Source: Flavobacteriales bacterium
Lineage (GTDB): Bacteria; Bacteroidota; Bacteroidia; Flavobacteriales_D; Crocinitomicaceae
Direction of reading: 5' to 3'
Assembly: GCA_947454525.1 (NCBI GenBank)
Contig: CANGJM010000010.1
Coordinates: 62,001-126,000, forward strand
DNA: 64,000 nucleotides
Below, one piece after another: positions 7,818 to 20,027 of this stretch (its first letter is position 1; each line of letters starts with the position of its first letter). Under the pieces are notes generated by a model, which ran no database searches, was not told the origin of the DNA, and saw nothing but the letters and a program-made list of their open reading frames with translations. The position numbers were made by a program, and so were the translations under genes.

Positions 7818-10511
7818 CTAAAACAACTTTATCTGGTCCTCGTTGTCCTCTTCTTCTTTCTTGGTTAAATCCCATTCCATGCTTGGAATTGGACCCGCTT
7901 CGTCTTCTTCAAGGATTTCTACTTCCTCGTCGTTGGTGGACTCTGCCGGTTTTTGATCTGGCCAAGGTTCTGGACTTTCATCAATTGGATGCGTCAAGAT
8001 GATTTCTTTGACTTTCAACTTCGTCATCTGATTCCCCTGCGCTTTCATTCCTTTGATATCAATCAAATCTGCGAGGTTCACAACGTTGTCCGGAAGGTTC
8101 TTCGTTTCCTTCAGTAATTTGTTGTACACAATCTTCGCCTCTGGACGATAGGCTGTCGATACAATGTCCATGTAGGAACCTGCGGACTCGCTGATGAACG
8201 AAACACGTTTGTCTGAAAGGACTTCACAAATGAAGCGTTTCACGTAGTGCAATTCTTTCTCTGCGTCGAAATACACGGTTGAGATAGGACGGTCTTGGAT
8301 CCATTTTTCGATGTGAACCATGTCCTCGTCGAAATGCGTCGCTAAATCAAAGGAACTCAAACGGTACTCTCCATTTCGGTACAAAGTCAAAATGCGATCG
8401 TCTCCTTTGAAGGAACCGAGGAACTTCCCTCTGCCCTCGTCGTTGAGTCGTCCAACGATGCCATCGTACCAAATCTTACGCGCTGCCAACGTGGATCCGC
8501 CGACTTCTTTTTGCACGATTTTCTGGATGATTTCCTTCGTTACTCGATTACCAGCTGAATTTCGTCCTTTGATGAGTAGTTCGCCTAAATCGACATCGAA
8601 ACGCAAACGTTTCAAATGTGGTCTTGGACGCAATAAAACCGTGATTACTTCGCGTTCACCATTCGGGTGGACAGAGAAATAGAGCATCTTCGATCCTTTT
8701 GCTCCTTTGGTTAAATCGTATTCTGAATCACGCGTGATGGAATTGACGTAGAATCGTTTCATCATCGTCGCACCACCAATACCGTCTTGATAGAACAAGT
8801 GGTAAATGGTGCGCGTGTCTCCTTTTTTCCAAACACTGGCAAAAATCAAGTCCTTGCCGACAAATTTCTTATCGGAAACCTTGGTCACCATCATTTTACC
8901 GGATGCAAAGAAACAAATGATATCGTCGATTTCCGAACAATCACCAATTGGTTCGTTTTTCTTCAATCCGTAACCGATGAATCCTTCTTCGTAATCCACG
9001 TACAACTTGCGGTTCGCAATGATTACTTTCGTCGCACTGATGTTGTCAAATACTTTGATTTCCGTTTTACGTTCTTTACCTGCTCCAAAACGTTTCTTTA
9101 AATCCTTGTAATAATCGATGGCGTATTCCACCAAGTTATTCAAATGCGCTTTCACCACTTGAATTTCCTCTTCGATTTTCAATAAGGCATCATCCGCTTT
9201 CGTGGAGTCAAATCGCGTGATACGAATCATCGGGATTTGTGTCAATTTGTGTAAATCTTCATCCTCAATCGCACGAATCAGCTGTTTTTTGAACGGTTCG
9301 AAACGTTTGTACAAATATTCGTACAAGGCCTCGCGATCGCTGTAGTGCTTAAAGTCGATGTACATCTCGTTATTGATGAACAACTTCTCCAAAGTAGAGA
9401 AATGCCATTGACGTTCCAACTCGTCCAAACGTATTTGCAATTCGAGTTTCAACAAGCGAACAGTATTGTCCGTGTTGATTTTCAGGATTTCCGTTACGCC
9501 TAAAAAACGGGGCTTATCTCCATCGATAATCGAGGAGTTTGGCGCCATCGACACTTCGCAATCCGTAAATGCGTAAAGTGCGTCAATCGTTTTATCGGGA
9601 GAAACTCCGGGGAATAAATGCACGATGATTTCCGCCTCCGAGGACGTATTGTCTTCGATTTTCTTAATCTTGATTTTTCCTTTGTCGTTGGCTTTGATCA
9701 CGGACTCAATCAAGGATCCAGTCGTTGTTCCAAACGGAATTTCGTGGATCGTCAAGGTTTTGTTATCGACCTTTTTGATCTTCGCACGAACGCGTACACG
9801 TCCACCGCGTAATCCATCGTTGTATCCTGTAAAGTCAGCCATTCCACCGTTTGGAAAATCAGGAAGTAACTCCACTTTTTTTCCACGTAAATGGTTGATC
9901 GACTGATCAATTAATTCAATAAAGTTGTGTGGTAAGAACTTACACGCCATTCCCACAGCAATTCCCTCTGCACCTTGTGCTAACAAAAGTGGGAATTTCA
10001 TTGGAAGTTGCTCCGGTTCTTTGTTTCGTCCGTCGTAGCTCAACAACCAATTCGTCGTTTTTGGATTAAAGGCCACATGCAAGGCAAACTTGGATAAACG
10101 CGCCTCGATGTAACGTGGAGCTGCTGCACCATCGCCTGTTAAGGTATTTCCCCAGTTTCCTTGACAATCAATCAACAAGTCTTTTTGTCCAAGTTGCACC
10201 AACGCATCACCAATCGAAGCATCCCCGTGTGGGTGATATTTCATGGTGTTTCCGATGATGTTCGCGACTTTGTTATAGCGTCCATCTTCTAACTCTCTCA
10301 TGGAGTGTAAAATGCGTCGCTGAACGGGTTTTAGTCCATCGTTCAATGCTGGAACGGCTCTTTCAAGAATTACGTAACTGGCATAATCCAAGAACCAATT
10401 TTGATACAGTCCACCAACAGGAATGATTTTCTCATCCACCTGTTTGTTTTCAAATGGATTATGTTCATCTCCCACGGATGGATTCAAGTCTTCTATTTCG
10501 TCTTCCGCCAT
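7818..10511 (-). CDS. parC: DNA topoisomerase IV subunit A (type IIA topoisomerase, DNA-cleaving subunit)
   Basis: 897 residues. The winged-helix and tower core is clear: HPHGDASIGDALVQL (about 93-107) and AAPRYIEARL (130-139), with the catalytic Tyr at 134 that forms the phosphotyrosyl bond with DNA. A coiled-coil region lies near 450-490 and a beta-propeller-like C-terminal half ends in a very acidic tail. Residues PRYIEARL are what Bacteroidota ParC shows in place of the MRYTE of GyrA. The start is 3 nt from the end of parE, so the two subunits form one operon. Main alternative: a GyrA paralogue; the pairing with parE favours ParC. Confidence 0.93.
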   Translation of the reverse strand: MAEDEIEDLNPSVGDEHNPFENKQVDEKIIPVGGLYQNWFLDYASYVILERAVPALNDGLKPVQRRILHSMRELEDGRYNKVANIIGNTMKYHPHGDASIGDALVQLGQKDLLIDCQGNWGNTLTGDGAAAPRYIEARLSKFALHVAFNPKTTNWLLSYDGRNKEPEQLPMKFPLLLAQGAEGIAVGMACKFLPHNFIELIDQSINHLRGKKVELLPDFPNGGMADFTGYNDGLRGGRVRVRAKIKKVDNKTLTIHEIPFGTTTGSLIESVIKANDKGKIKIKKIEDNTSSEAEIIVHLFPGVSPDKTIDALYAFTDCEVSMAPNSSIIDGDKPRFLGVTEILKINTDNTVRLLKLELQIRLDELERQWHFSTLEKLFINNEMYIDFKHYSDREALYEYLYKRFEPFKKQLIRAIEDEDLHKLTQIPMIRITRFDSTKADDALLKIEEEIQVVKAHLNNLVEYAIDYYKDLKKRFGAGKERKTEIKVFDNISATKVIIANRKLYVDYEEGFIGYGLKKNEPIGDCSEIDDIICFFASGKMMVTKVSDKKFVGKDLIFASVWKKGDTRTIYHLFYQDGIGGATMMKRFYVNSITRDSEYDLTKGAKGSKMLYFSVHPNGEREVITVLLRPRPHLKRLRFDVDLGELLIKGRNSAGNRVTKEIIQKIVQKEVGGSTLAARKIWYDGIVGRLNDEGRGKFLGSFKGDDRILTLYRNGEYRLSSFDLATHFDEDMVHIEKWIQDRPISTVYFDAEKELHYVKRFICEVLSDKRVSFISESAGSYMDIVSTAYRPEAKIVYNKLLKETKNLPDNVVNLADLIDIKGMKAQGNQMTKLKVKEIILTHPIDESPEPWPDQKPAESTNDEEVEILEEDEAGPIPSMEWDLTKKEEEDNEDQIKLF

Positions 10512-10514
10512 GAT

Positions 10515-12401
10515 TTAGGATGCAATTTCAATTTCATTTGTACTAAGTTCCGATTTTCCTTGATCCACCACATCCTTCTCAACGCGTAGATTATCAATGA
10601 TAAACTCTTGACGTTCTTGGGTGTTTTTACCCATGAAATAGGAAAGGATCGAATCAATGGAATTGTCTTTTGTCAATAGGACAGGTTCCAAACGGATGTC
10701 CTCACCGATAAAGTGAATAAACTCATCCGGTGAAATCTCTCCGAGTCCTTTGAATCGCGTGATCTCCGCACCTTTGCCAATTTCTTCGATGGCATTGCGA
10801 CGTTCTTCATCGGAATAACAGTAAATCGTTTTCTTTTTATTGCGGACACGGAACAACGGTGTTTGCAAGACATACACGTGGTTACGCTTCACCAAATCTG
10901 GAAAGAACTGAAGGAAAAACGTCAACAACAACATGCGAATGTGCATTCCGTCGACATCGGCATCGGTCGCAATCACAATCTTGTTGTAGCGCAAATTGTC
11001 CATGTCGTCTTCAATGTCCAAAGCCGCTTGAATCAAGTTAAATTCCTCATTCTCATAAACGACTTTCTTGGTCAATCCGTAACAATTCAAAGGCTTACCT
11101 CGCAAGGAGAATACCGCCTGAGTACTCACGTCTCTGGATTTCGTAATCGATCCACTCGCTGAGTCTCCCTCCGTAATAAACAGTGTCGTCTCCTCGCGTT
11201 TTTCGTCCTTCAGGTCCGTCAAATGCGTACGGCAATCGCGCAATTTCTTATTGTGCAAATTCGCTTTTTTCGAACGGTCACGCGCAATTTTACGGATTCC
11301 AGCCAATTCCTTGCGCTCGCGTTCGGACTGCTTGATTTTCTTTTCGATTGTTTCCGCTACATCCGGATTGCGGTGCAGGTAATTATCGAGTTTATCTTTT
11401 AAAAAGTCATTGATGAACGCACGCATCGATTTTCCACCTGGCTCGATTTCTTGGGATCCAAGTTTCGTTTTCGTTTGTGATTCGAAGACCGGTTCAATCA
11501 CTTTCACCGCAATCGCCGCCACGATGGACTGACGAATATCCGATGCTTCGTAGTTTTTGTTGTAAAAATCACGAATCACTTTCGCTACGGACTCACGGAA
11601 AGCACTTTGATGCGTTCCACCTTGTGTGGTATGTTGACCATTGACAAAGGAATAATAATCCTCACCATACGTTCTTCCATGCGTAAATGCTACTTCGATG
11701 TCTTCGTCCTCCAAGTGAATAATTGGATAAAGCGGATCACCGTCCATGTTGTTTTCCAACAAGTCTTTTAGTCCATCTTTGGATTGGAATTTCTCCCCAT
11801 TGTAATACATGGCTAATCCACGATTCAAATAGCAATAATTCCACATCATTTTATCTAAATACGCCGTTTTGAAAGCATATTTCTTGAAGATGGTCTCATC
11901 CGGAATGAATTCAACGTAGGTTCCGTTTACTTCATCCGTTTTCTCAATTGGGTGTTGCTTGACAAGTTCTCCTTTGGAAAATTCAGCGGCTACTTTTTCT
12001 CCTTCACGTACCGAGTAAACCATGAAATGCGAGGAAAGCGCATTCACCGCTTTTGTTCCGACTCCGTTTAGTCCAACAGATTTCTTAAACGCTTTGGAGT
12101 CGTATTTACCACCGGTATTCATTTTGGAAACAACCTCCACTACTTTACCAAGTGGAATCCCACGTCCATAATCGCGGACAGACACTTTGCCATCCTTGAT
12201 TTTGATATCGACGCGCTTACCATTCCCCATGACGAACTCATCGATACAGTTATCCACGACTTCTTTCACAAGGATGTAAATCCCGTCATCAGCTGCTGCA
12301 CCATCACCTAATTTCCCGATGTACATTCCGGGACGAAGACGAATGTGTTCCTTCCAATCGAGGGAACGTATGTTGTCTTCCGTATATTGATTTTCTGCCA
12401 T
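10515..12401 (-). CDS. parE: DNA topoisomerase IV subunit B (ATPase subunit)
   Basis: 628 residues. Start placed at ATG 12401 ([16 protein letters not shown]) rather than 12458, since the -7 box at 12428-12435 lies between the two. GHKL ATPase features: EVVDNCIDE (48-56) with the Mg-binding Asn, DYGRGIPLG (77-85), GLNGVG. TOPRIM motifs TEGDSASGS and DADVDGMH follow. It supplies ATP-driven strand passage to ParC, encoded immediately downstream. Divergent from efp across 233 nt. Confidence 0.93.
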   Translation of the reverse strand: MAENQYTEDNIRSLDWKEHIRLRPGMYIGKLGDGAAADDGIYILVKEVVDNCIDEFVMGNGKRVDIKIKDGKVSVRDYGRGIPLGKVVEVVSKMNTGGKYDSKAFKKSVGLNGVGTKAVNALSSHFMVYSVREGEKVAAEFSKGELVKQHPIEKTDEVNGTYVEFIPDETIFKKYAFKTAYLDKMMWNYCYLNRGLAMYYNGEKFQSKDGLKDLLENNMDGDPLYPIIHLEDEDIEVAFTHGRTYGEDYYSFVNGQHTTQGGTHQSAFRESVAKVIRDFYNKNYEASDIRQSIVAAIAVKVIEPVFESQTKTKLGSQEIEPGGKSMRAFINDFLKDKLDNYLHRNPDVAETIEKKIKQSERERKELAGIRKIARDRSKKANLHNKKLRDCRTHLTDLKDEKREETTLFITEGDSASGSITKSRDVSTQAVFSLRGKPLNCYGLTKKVVYENEEFNLIQAALDIEDDMDNLRYNKIVIATDADVDGMHIRMLLLTFFLQFFPDLVKRNHVYVLQTPLFRVRNKKKTIYCYSDEERRNAIEEIGKGAEITRFKGLGEISPDEFIHFIGEDIRLEPVLLTKDNSIDSILSYFMGKNTQERQEFIIDNLRVEKDVVDQGKSELSTNEIEIAS

Positions 12402-12427
12402 TTCGATTTTTGAGGTTTTCGGAATAA

Positions 12428-12435
12428 CAAAAATA
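12428..12435 (-). promoter_or_regulatory. Promoter -7 box of parE-parC
   Basis: TATTTTTG on the minus strand, about 27 nt from ATG 12401; a start near 12422 would leave a leader of about 20 nt. Confidence 0.55.
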
Positions 12436-12605
12436 ACTTTTAGAAGGACTGAAAACACAACGAAAGTTGCTTTTTTATGAACGAATTTCCGTTGATAAAG
12501 GCCTTTAATTCAAGAACTAAGTTGAAATCATCCAAAAGTTCGGAAAGTGACACCGCGTTTCGAAGGAATTTCAATCGAAACAATTGTGTTTTCGGCTCAA
12601 AATCC

Positions 12606-12613
12606 TATCTTTG
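12606..12613 (+). promoter_or_regulatory. Promoter -7 box of efp
   Basis: TATCTTTG with a TTG at 12584-12586, spaced 19 nt, as in Bacteroidota -33/-7 promoters. ATG 12635 follows 21 nt later. Confidence 0.6.
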
Positions 12614-12634
12614 CCTCCAAATTTGAATTGAACC

Positions 12635-13201
12635 ATGGCTAATACTTCCGACATCCGAAATGGATTGTGCATCCGTCACAATGAAAAACTTTATCAAATC
12701 ATCGAATTCCAACACGTTAAGCCCGGAAAAGGTCCTGCGTTTGTGCGTACGAAAATGCGTCAAATTGAAACGGGAAGAGTGATAGACAACACCTTCTCAG
12801 CTGGACACAAAATTGATCCAGTTCGTATTGAAAACCGTGAATACCAATACTTATACCAAGAGGCTGAATCCTATGTGTTCATGAACAATGAAACATACGA
12901 ACAAGTAAATATTCCGTTGAAAATGGTTGAAAAACCTGGATTCTTACAAGAAGGAATGATTGTGAACATCCTGTTCCACGCGGAAGAAGAAATGCCATTA
13001 GTAGTTGAATTACCGATGTACATCATTTCTGAAGTTACCTATACGGAGCCTGGAGTAAAAGGAGATACCGCAACAAACTCGATGAAACCAGCAACGATTG
13101 CCACAGGAGCAGAAGTAAAAGTTCCTTTGTTTATCGATAATGGCGAGGTGATCAAAATCGACACGCGCACGGGTATTTATGTGGAGCGCATAAAAAAATA
13201 A
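12635..13201 (+). CDS. efp: Translation elongation factor P
   Basis: 188 residues, the normal EF-P length. The KOW-like N-terminal domain carries the loop KPGKGPA; Lys32 at its tip is the position that inserts into the peptidyl-transferase centre and is modified in many bacteria. Two OB domains follow, ending with [21 protein letters not shown] relieves ribosome stalling at polyproline. It is followed after 31 nt by gcvT and may share its transcript. No epmA/epmB-like gene is seen here. Confidence 0.97.
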   Translation: MANTSDIRNGLCIRHNEKLYQIIEFQHVKPGKGPAFVRTKMRQIETGRVIDNTFSAGHKIDPVRIENREYQYLYQEAESYVFMNNETYEQVNIPLKMVEKPGFLQEGMIVNILFHAEEEMPLVVELPMYIISEVTYTEPGVKGDTATNSMKPATIATGAEVKVPLFIDNGEVIKIDTRTGIYVERIKK

Positions 13202-13232
13202 TCGAAATTTATCTACTGAAAAACAGCAACAC

Positions 13233-14315
13233 ATGAGAAACACTGCACTCACACAAAAACACATTGATCTCGGAGCAAAAATGGTTCCATTTGCCGGATA
13301 CAACATGCCCGTACAATACGAAGGTGTGAATGCTGAACACGAAACCGTGCGCAACGCAGTGGGTGTTTTTGATGTTTCTCACATGGGTGAGTTTGTTTTA
13401 CGTGGTCCAAATGCCTTGGCACTGATTCAAAAGTTTGCTTCCAACGATGCTTCCGTATTGTTTGATGGCAAAGCTCAGTATTCGTGCATGCCGAATGGTC
13501 AAGGTGGAATTGTGGACGACTTAATCATCTACCGAGTGAATGCGGAAGAGTATTTCATCGTGGTAAACGCTTCCAATATTGAAAAGGATTGGAATTGGAT
13601 TTCTTCACTTAATGATCTTGGTGTGGAGATGGAAAATCTTTCTGATCAATACAGTTTGCTGGCAATCCAAGGTCCCAAAGCCGCGGAAGCAATGCAATCT
13701 TTGACGGACATCGATTTATCGAACATGACGTATTATACGTTCCAACACGGGACATTCGCTGGAATTGAGAACATGATGATTTCAGCAACAGGTTACACCG
13801 GTTCAGGTGGATTTGAAGTCTATGTGAAAAACGAAGATGCCAACAAATTATGGGATGCAGTTTTTGCTGCCGGAGCTGATTTTGGCATCAAACCAATCGG
13901 ACTTGCAGCGCGCGATACACTTCGTTTAGAAATGGGCTTCTGTTTGTACGGAAACGACATCGATGATACAACTTCACCGTTAGAAGCAGGACTCGGATGG
14001 ATTACGAAATTCACGAAGGATTTCACGGATTCTGAGTTCCTTGCAAAACAAAAAGAAGCAGGTGTTACACGTAAATTAGTCGCTTTCGAAATGATTGACC
14101 GTGGAATTCCTCGTCACGATTATCCAATCTTAGATGCAGCTGGAACCGTAATCGGAAAAGTAACTTCCGGAACGATGTCCCCAAGCATGAAATTAGGAAT
14201 TGGACTTGGTTACGTAACCATTGAGAACAGCAAATTGGAGAGTGAAATCTTCATTGAAATCCGTGAAAAAGGTGTCAAAGCACAAGTAGTAAAATTACCT
14301 TTCTACAAGGCGTAA
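13233..14315 (+). CDS. gcvT: Aminomethyltransferase, glycine cleavage system T protein
   Basis: 360 residues. N terminus [20 protein letters not shown] and [10 protein letters not shown] are typical of Gcv[13 protein letters not shown] holds the folate-contacting Asp. The C-terminal domain carries GIPRHDYPI and [11 protein letters not shown]. It transfers the methylene carbon from the aminomethyl-lipoyl H protein to tetrahydrofolate. The other glycine cleavage genes are not in the window. Its end overlaps the end of the convergent GDPD-like gene by 13 nt. Confidence 0.95.
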   Translation: MRNTALTQKHIDLGAKMVPFAGYNMPVQYEGVNAEHETVRNAVGVFDVSHMGEFVLRGPNALALIQKFASNDASVLFDGKAQYSCMPNGQGGIVDDLIIYRVNAEEYFIVVNASNIEKDWNWISSLNDLGVEMENLSDQYSLLAIQGPKAAEAMQSLTDIDLSNMTYYTFQHGTFAGIENMMISATGYTGSGGFEVYVKNEDANKLWDAVFAAGADFGIKPIGLAARDTLRLEMGFCLYGNDIDDTTSPLEAGLGWITKFTKDFTDSEFLAKQKEAGVTRKLVAFEMIDRGIPRHDYPILDAAGTVIGKVTSGTMSPSMKLGIGLGYVTIENSKLESEIFIEIREKGVKAQVVKLPFYKA

Positions 14316-15103
14316 CCTCTTTCTTCCAACGCATTCCTGAGATCATCTGCGAGGATTCCTGTTGGATTCTTGGCATATGCTTGTCGAATTCCCTTCAACG
14401 AGCGGATATCGTACACATACACCGTTTGATTTTGCTGTTTGATCCATGTGACATCTTTTGCATCAATCGCCGCATTCCGAATGACTAGTCCAACGATGCT
14501 TGGATGTTTCTGAATCATTTTTTTTCCTTCTTCGACATCATCCGTTGAGTACAAAACTTTGTAATTAGCCGCTAATTCGTTCAGCCAATATTCATAGGCG
14601 CAGATAATTTTCAGTTGGTTCTCATGTCCTTGTAACTGTTCCTCAAAAGCTTCTTTCAAGCGTTCGAAGTCCACCCGTTCATTTTGACAAGAATTCACAT
14701 GTTTCAAATCAACAAACAACTGCTGATCCTCATGCAGCAAACTCAATACATCGACTAGTTTCACCAGCTTTTCTTTCTTCAACGTTTGATAATTAATCTT
14801 GGATAAATCCTGGTCACTCAGGTCTGAAACGCAGCCTTTTCCATTGGTTTCCGCTTCCAACCATTCGTCGTGATAGAGCCACAGGGTTCCATCTGCTCCT
14901 AAACGCACATCCACCTCCACCCCATTGGACGTTGGTAAATTCAAGGCAAGGGAAACCGCTTCTTTTGAATTGTCGTGATACATGGAATTATCCATACTCA
15001 ATCCCATTCCTGCATGTCCAAAAACAAGGATGTTCTTGACTTCCTCGCTTTTCGTGCAAGCAAAAAGGACACCTAACAAGAACGTAAACTTAACGTAGCG
15101 CAT
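14303..15103 (-). CDS. Glycerophosphodiester phosphodiesterase-like lipoprotein
   Basis: 266 residues, ATG at 15103. Lipoprotein-type N terminus [16 protein letters not shown], then GHAGMG (first active-site His), [20 protein letters not shown] (metal-binding Glu/Asp and second His) and LFVDLKH. The family is a TIM barrel that releases glycerol 3-phosphate from glycerophosphodiesters. The first motif is HAG instead of the usual HRG, so the Arg that contacts phosphate is missing and the substrate may differ. Overlaps the next upstream gene by 14 nt. Confidence 0.8.
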   Translation of the reverse strand: MRYVKFTFLLGVLFACTKSEEVKNILVFGHAGMGLSMDNSMYHDNSKEAVSLALNLPTSNGVEVDVRLGADGTLWLYHDEWLEAETNGKGCVSDLSDQDLSKINYQTLKKEKLVKLVDVLSLLHEDQQLFVDLKHVNSCQNERVDFERLKEAFEEQLQGHENQLKIICAYEYWLNELAANYKVLYSTDDVEEGKKMIQKHPSIVGLVIRNAAIDAKDVTWIKQQNQTVYVYDIRSLKGIRQAYAKNPTGILADDLRNALEERGYAL

Positions 15104-15590
15104 ACTGTAGTCCTAGTTTAAGGTGATAATTCCACGTGAATTGCTGATTCTTTTGATTCAAGTTGCTAAAGGATTCCATCGTTGGACCGAGCGTTGATTC
15201 TTGAAAAAATTGCCATTTTTCCCCGACAGCCAAGCGATATCCAAGCGAAGAATGAAGGTACAAGAAACGCGTACCAAAAACATACGAATCCATGGAAACG
15301 TCCATGACTGGACCTAGAGAAATTCCATGAATTTTCCAAAGATGGGCGTAATCAATTGCCAAGGATGGCGCAAAGATTTGTTGAGATGCTTTTTGCGAAG
15401 AAAGCCCAAGGTTCACAGCGAAGAAGTTTTTATTTCGTTCGAATTGAAGGCGTGCACGTGTAAAGGGTGTGAATTTCTGTACTTCTTGCGTGAGTCCAAT
15501 GCGCCAAACACGAGACGCAACGTGATTTTGCGCTAAACAAAACCCGTGTTGAAATACAATAAAACAGCAAAATATCAGTCGATGAATCAC
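15090..15590 (-). CDS. Secreted hypothetical protein, probably outer-membrane
   Basis: The open frame reaches 15656, but its first 20 codons lie inside the gdhA terminator hairpin. The start is therefore placed at GTG 15590 (VIHRLIFCCFIVFQHGFCLAQ, a signal peptide ending LAQ). A box CACCTTTG sits only 3 nt before this GTG, so the start is uncertain and the message may be leaderless. The mature part has alternating strands ([32 protein letters not shown] at the end), suggesting an outer-membrane beta-barrel. Unknown role. Confidence 0.5.
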   Translation of the reverse strand: MIHRLIFCCFIVFQHGFCLAQNHVASRVWRIGLTQEVQKFTPFTRARLQFERNKNFFAVNLGLSSQKASQQIFAPSLAIDYAHLWKIHGISLGPVMDVSMDSYVFGTRFLYLHSSLGYRLAVGEKWQFFQESTLGPTMESFSNLNQKNQQFTWNYHLKLGLQYALR

Positions 15591-15623
15591 GTACAAAGGT
15601 GCTGAAAATTCAGAAAATAAGCA

Positions 15624-15653
15624 CAAAAAAAATCCCGCCAAAGACGGGATTTT
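15624..15653 (-). terminator. Rho-independent terminator of gdhA
   Basis: On the minus strand: stem ATCCCG/CGGGAT with loop TCTTTGG, flanked by A and T tracts (AAAATCCCG ... CGGGATTTTTTTT). It starts 20 nt after the gdhA stop. Confidence 0.85.
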
Positions 15654-15673
15654 CATTTTTTATGAATTGGATA

Positions 15674-17128
<1,455 letters not shown>

Positions 17129-17217
17129 TTACCAAGAATGTTCAATCCTTCCAATAATTTATGATTGAAAAGACGGAAAACGGACCACACTTCCTTGTTA
17201 AACGAATCTTTTTTTCA

Positions 17218-17225
17218 TATTTTTG
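17218..17225 (+). promoter_or_regulatory. Promoter -7 box of the T9SS adhesin-like gene
   Basis: TATTTTTG with TTG at 17195-17197 (20 nt spacing). The predicted leader is about 65-85 nt. Confidence 0.55.
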
Positions 17226-17295
17226 GTCCACCTAAGCAACCACCTATTAGTGTTTGTCGTTTAAGGCACAGAACTAACTACTAGATTTCGAAAAT

Positions 17296-20025
17296 ATGTT
17301 ACACAGATCAACAAAAAACATGAGTTTTATTAAGTTATCCCTTGCATTTTTATTGATGTTAGCTACGCAGCTAAACTCCTACAGTCAAAGCAATGTTGTT
17401 TTATGTCTCGGACAAGATGCAACGGTTTGTGCTGGTCAAACGGTAACCATCAATAACTGTAACTCAGGAGTCAATCCCGGAACAGCAGCCGGAGTTTACT
17501 TAAATGCACCAACAAGTGTATTTTTAAGTGACGACGTTTGGTCTGGTTCCGTTCCAATTGGATTCCCTTTTAGTTTTTATGGAACGAATTATTCAAACTG
17601 TGTGATTGGTTCGAACGGACTCATATCATTCGTTACGGCAAATGCCGGTGGATATTGTCCATGGTCACTTGCTGGGGTGACACCTCTGCCAAACATGGCA
17701 TTCCCTTCAGCACGTAACTCCATCATGATTGCTTATCAGGATTTGAATCCTTCAACAGCTGGACAAGTACAATACCAAACCATTGGTACAGCACCGAATC
17801 GTAAATTTGTCGTGCTATACAAAAATGTAGCCATGTTCGGTTGTACAACACAGTGTAATTACCTAGCGATTATCCTTTATGAAACCTCCAATATTTTTGA
17901 GTTACACATCGGTAACAAACCAATTTGTGGTACTTGGAATAGCAGTTTAGCAATTCAAGGATCTGAAAACAATCCAATGACGGTTGCACATATCACGCCA
18001 GGACGCAATGTTTCTGTTTGGAGTGCAAATCAAGATGGAAGAAGATTTTTACCAACTGCTCCGGCAAATACTAACTCATACACCATTTCACAAATACCTT
18101 ATGTCATGGTGAATAGCCCAGGAAGTAATTTCCTTTGGGCAAACACATTGGGACAAACATTCCCTTACAACAACGGTACATTAAACGTAAATCCAGTTCC
18201 ATCGGGGACCACAGGTTACTTTTTAACAGGAGCAGCATGTGGAACTAGTGTTGGTTCAATCACCAACGATACTACTTGGTTGACTGTTTCTAATCCATCT
18301 TTAACAACAACAACTGTTCCTGATATTTGCTCGCAAGGAATTGGAACAGCGACAGCAGTACCGGGAGCTACTTCACCTCCACCATATACTTACTTATGGA
18401 GCAATGGTCAAACAGGTGCAACAGCAACTGGATTATTAGCTGGAACATACACGGTGTCTGTAGTTAATGGAAATGGATGTACAGCAACTGGAACAGCTGT
18501 TATCACAGATAATCCTGCTACATTTAACGGAACAACAACTCCGGTTTCTTGTCCGGGTGGTAGTGATGGGACAGCAACAGCGGTTGTGACTCCAGTTACA
18601 GGACCAGTGAACTTCCAATGGAGTAACGGACAAAGTACACAAACAGCTACTGGTTTAAGTGCAGGAAACTACTGGTGCTATGCAACAACTGCAAGTGGAT
18701 GTCAAGATACTATTTACGTAACGATTACGGAAATTCCAGCAATGATTTTGACTATGACAAACATTGTCGATGCTAACTGTTATACGATTGCGAATGGACA
18801 AGCTACAGTGAACGTCACACAAGGAACACCAGCGTACTCGTACAGTTGGACAGGTTCTACAGCTTCGGCAGCAACCGCATTGGATTTAGGGGCGGGATTA
18901 CACACCGTGACAGTAACCGATATGAATGGATGTGTGCAAACGTTGGATGTAACTATTAGTGAGCCAGCGCCATTGGACATCACCTTCTTGACACAAGATA
19001 CCATGATCTGTTCTGAGGATGCAATTCTATTGTCAGCAATTGGAGCAGGTGGATCAACTGCTTACACATACACATGGACAGAAGATGGATTGCCAATTGG
19101 AAATGGAAGTTCATTAACGGTGGATCCAATCAACTCTGGAACGGTTTACTGTGTGACTTTAAGTGAGTCATGTGGATCACCAACAACGACAGAATGTATG
19201 ACGATTACATTCCCATTAGAAATTATCCCGAATACGGTACCGGATTTTGCACAAAGATGTTTACCTGGAGACTTTGTCTTTAGTAACATGTCTACTAATG
19301 GTGGTGACGTTGCTACAACTCAATACATCTTCTCTACAGGAGAATCATTCACTGTGAATAGCCTTGATGCGTTACCACATACCTTACCTAACCCAGGTAC
19401 TTATTCGGTAGACATGGTTGTAACTTCGGTGCACGGATGTTTATACTTTGGACACTTCCAAGATATCGTAGAGGTTACACCTTTACCAACTGCAGACTTT
19501 ACCATGTCGAAAAGTCCATTGACTTGGTTTGAAACGACTGTTCAAACAAACGACATTTCTTCAGGAAACATTGCTAACTACAATTGGGTGAGTTCAGGTG
19601 CTACAAGCATAGTGAACAATGGCGGTAGCGCGATGATTACCTTCCCTGAAGGAGTAATGGGAACATATGACATTACCTTGATCGTTACAACGAATTTAGG
19701 TTGTTCTGATTCAGTTACGTATCCAATTCAAGTTGTTTCGGATGTGATTTTCTACACTCCAACTGCTTTTACACCAGATGATGACGAACACAATCAAGTT
19801 TGGATGTTCTATGTAGAAGGAATTGATAAAGCAAACTTCGAATTGACAGTACACAACCGTTGGGGGGAAGTCGTTTGGGAAACACATGACGTGAACTCTT
19901 ACTGGGATGGATACTACAATGGTCAAAAAGTTCAACCGGGAATCTACACTTGGAAAGCTTGGTACAAAGAGCTTGACAATGATGGTAAAAACGAAAGAAC
20001 TGGTATCATCAACGTTATTCGCTAA
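17296..20025 (+). CDS. Large secreted protein with SprB-type repeats and T9SS type B sorting domain
   Basis: 909 residues. ATG 17296 is the first Met; ATG 17320 (MSFIKLSLAFLLMLATQLNS) gives a tighter signal peptide ending YSQ. After a region with WSGSVPIGFPFSFYG come SprB-like repeats (TYLWSNGQTGATATGL, NFQWSNGQSTQTATGL, YSWTGSTASAATAL), PKD-like strands (from about 730) and a C-terminal domain starting FYTPTAFTPDDDEHNQVW, the gliding-motility-associated/T9SS type B signal. Expected to be exported across both membranes and attached to the surface or released. Probably an adhesin; the binding target cannot be read. Confidence 0.9.
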   Translation: MLHRSTKNMSFIKLSLAFLLMLATQLNSYSQSNVVLCLGQDATVCAGQTVTINNCNSGVNPGTAAGVYLNAPTSVFLSDDVWSGSVPIGFPFSFYGTNYSNCVIGSNGLISFVTANAGGYCPWSLAGVTPLPNMAFPSARNSIMIAYQDLNPSTAGQVQYQTIGTAPNRKFVVLYKNVAMFGCTTQCNYLAIILYETSNIFELHIGNKPICGTWNSSLAIQGSENNPMTVAHITPGRNVSVWSANQDGRRFLPTAPANTNSYTISQIPYVMVNSPGSNFLWANTLGQTFPYNNGTLNVNPVPSGTTGYFLTGAACGTSVGSITNDTTWLTVSNPSLTTTTVPDICSQGIGTATAVPGATSPPPYTYLWSNGQTGATATGLLAGTYTVSVVNGNGCTATGTAVITDNPATFNGTTTPVSCPGGSDGTATAVVTPVTGPVNFQWSNGQSTQTATGLSAGNYWCYATTASGCQDTIYVTITEIPAMILTMTNIVDANCYTIANGQATVNVTQGTPAYSYSWTGSTASAATALDLGAGLHTVTVTDMNGCVQTLDVTISEPAPLDITFLTQDTMICSEDAILLSAIGAGGSTAYTYTWTEDGLPIGNGSSLTVDPINSGTVYCVTLSESCGSPTTTECMTITFPLEIIPNTVPDFAQRCLPGDFVFSNMSTNGGDVATTQYIFSTGESFTVNSLDALPHTLPNPGTYSVDMVVTSVHGCLYFGHFQDIVEVTPLPTADFTMSKSPLTWFETTVQTNDISSGNIANYNWVSSGATSIVNNGGSAMITFPEGVMGTYDITLIVTTNLGCSDSVTYPIQVVSDVIFYTPTAFTPDDDEHNQVWMFYVEGIDKANFELTVHNRWGEVVWETHDVNSYWDGYYNGQKVQPGIYTWKAWYKELDNDGKNERTGIINVIR

Positions 20026-20027
20026 TT

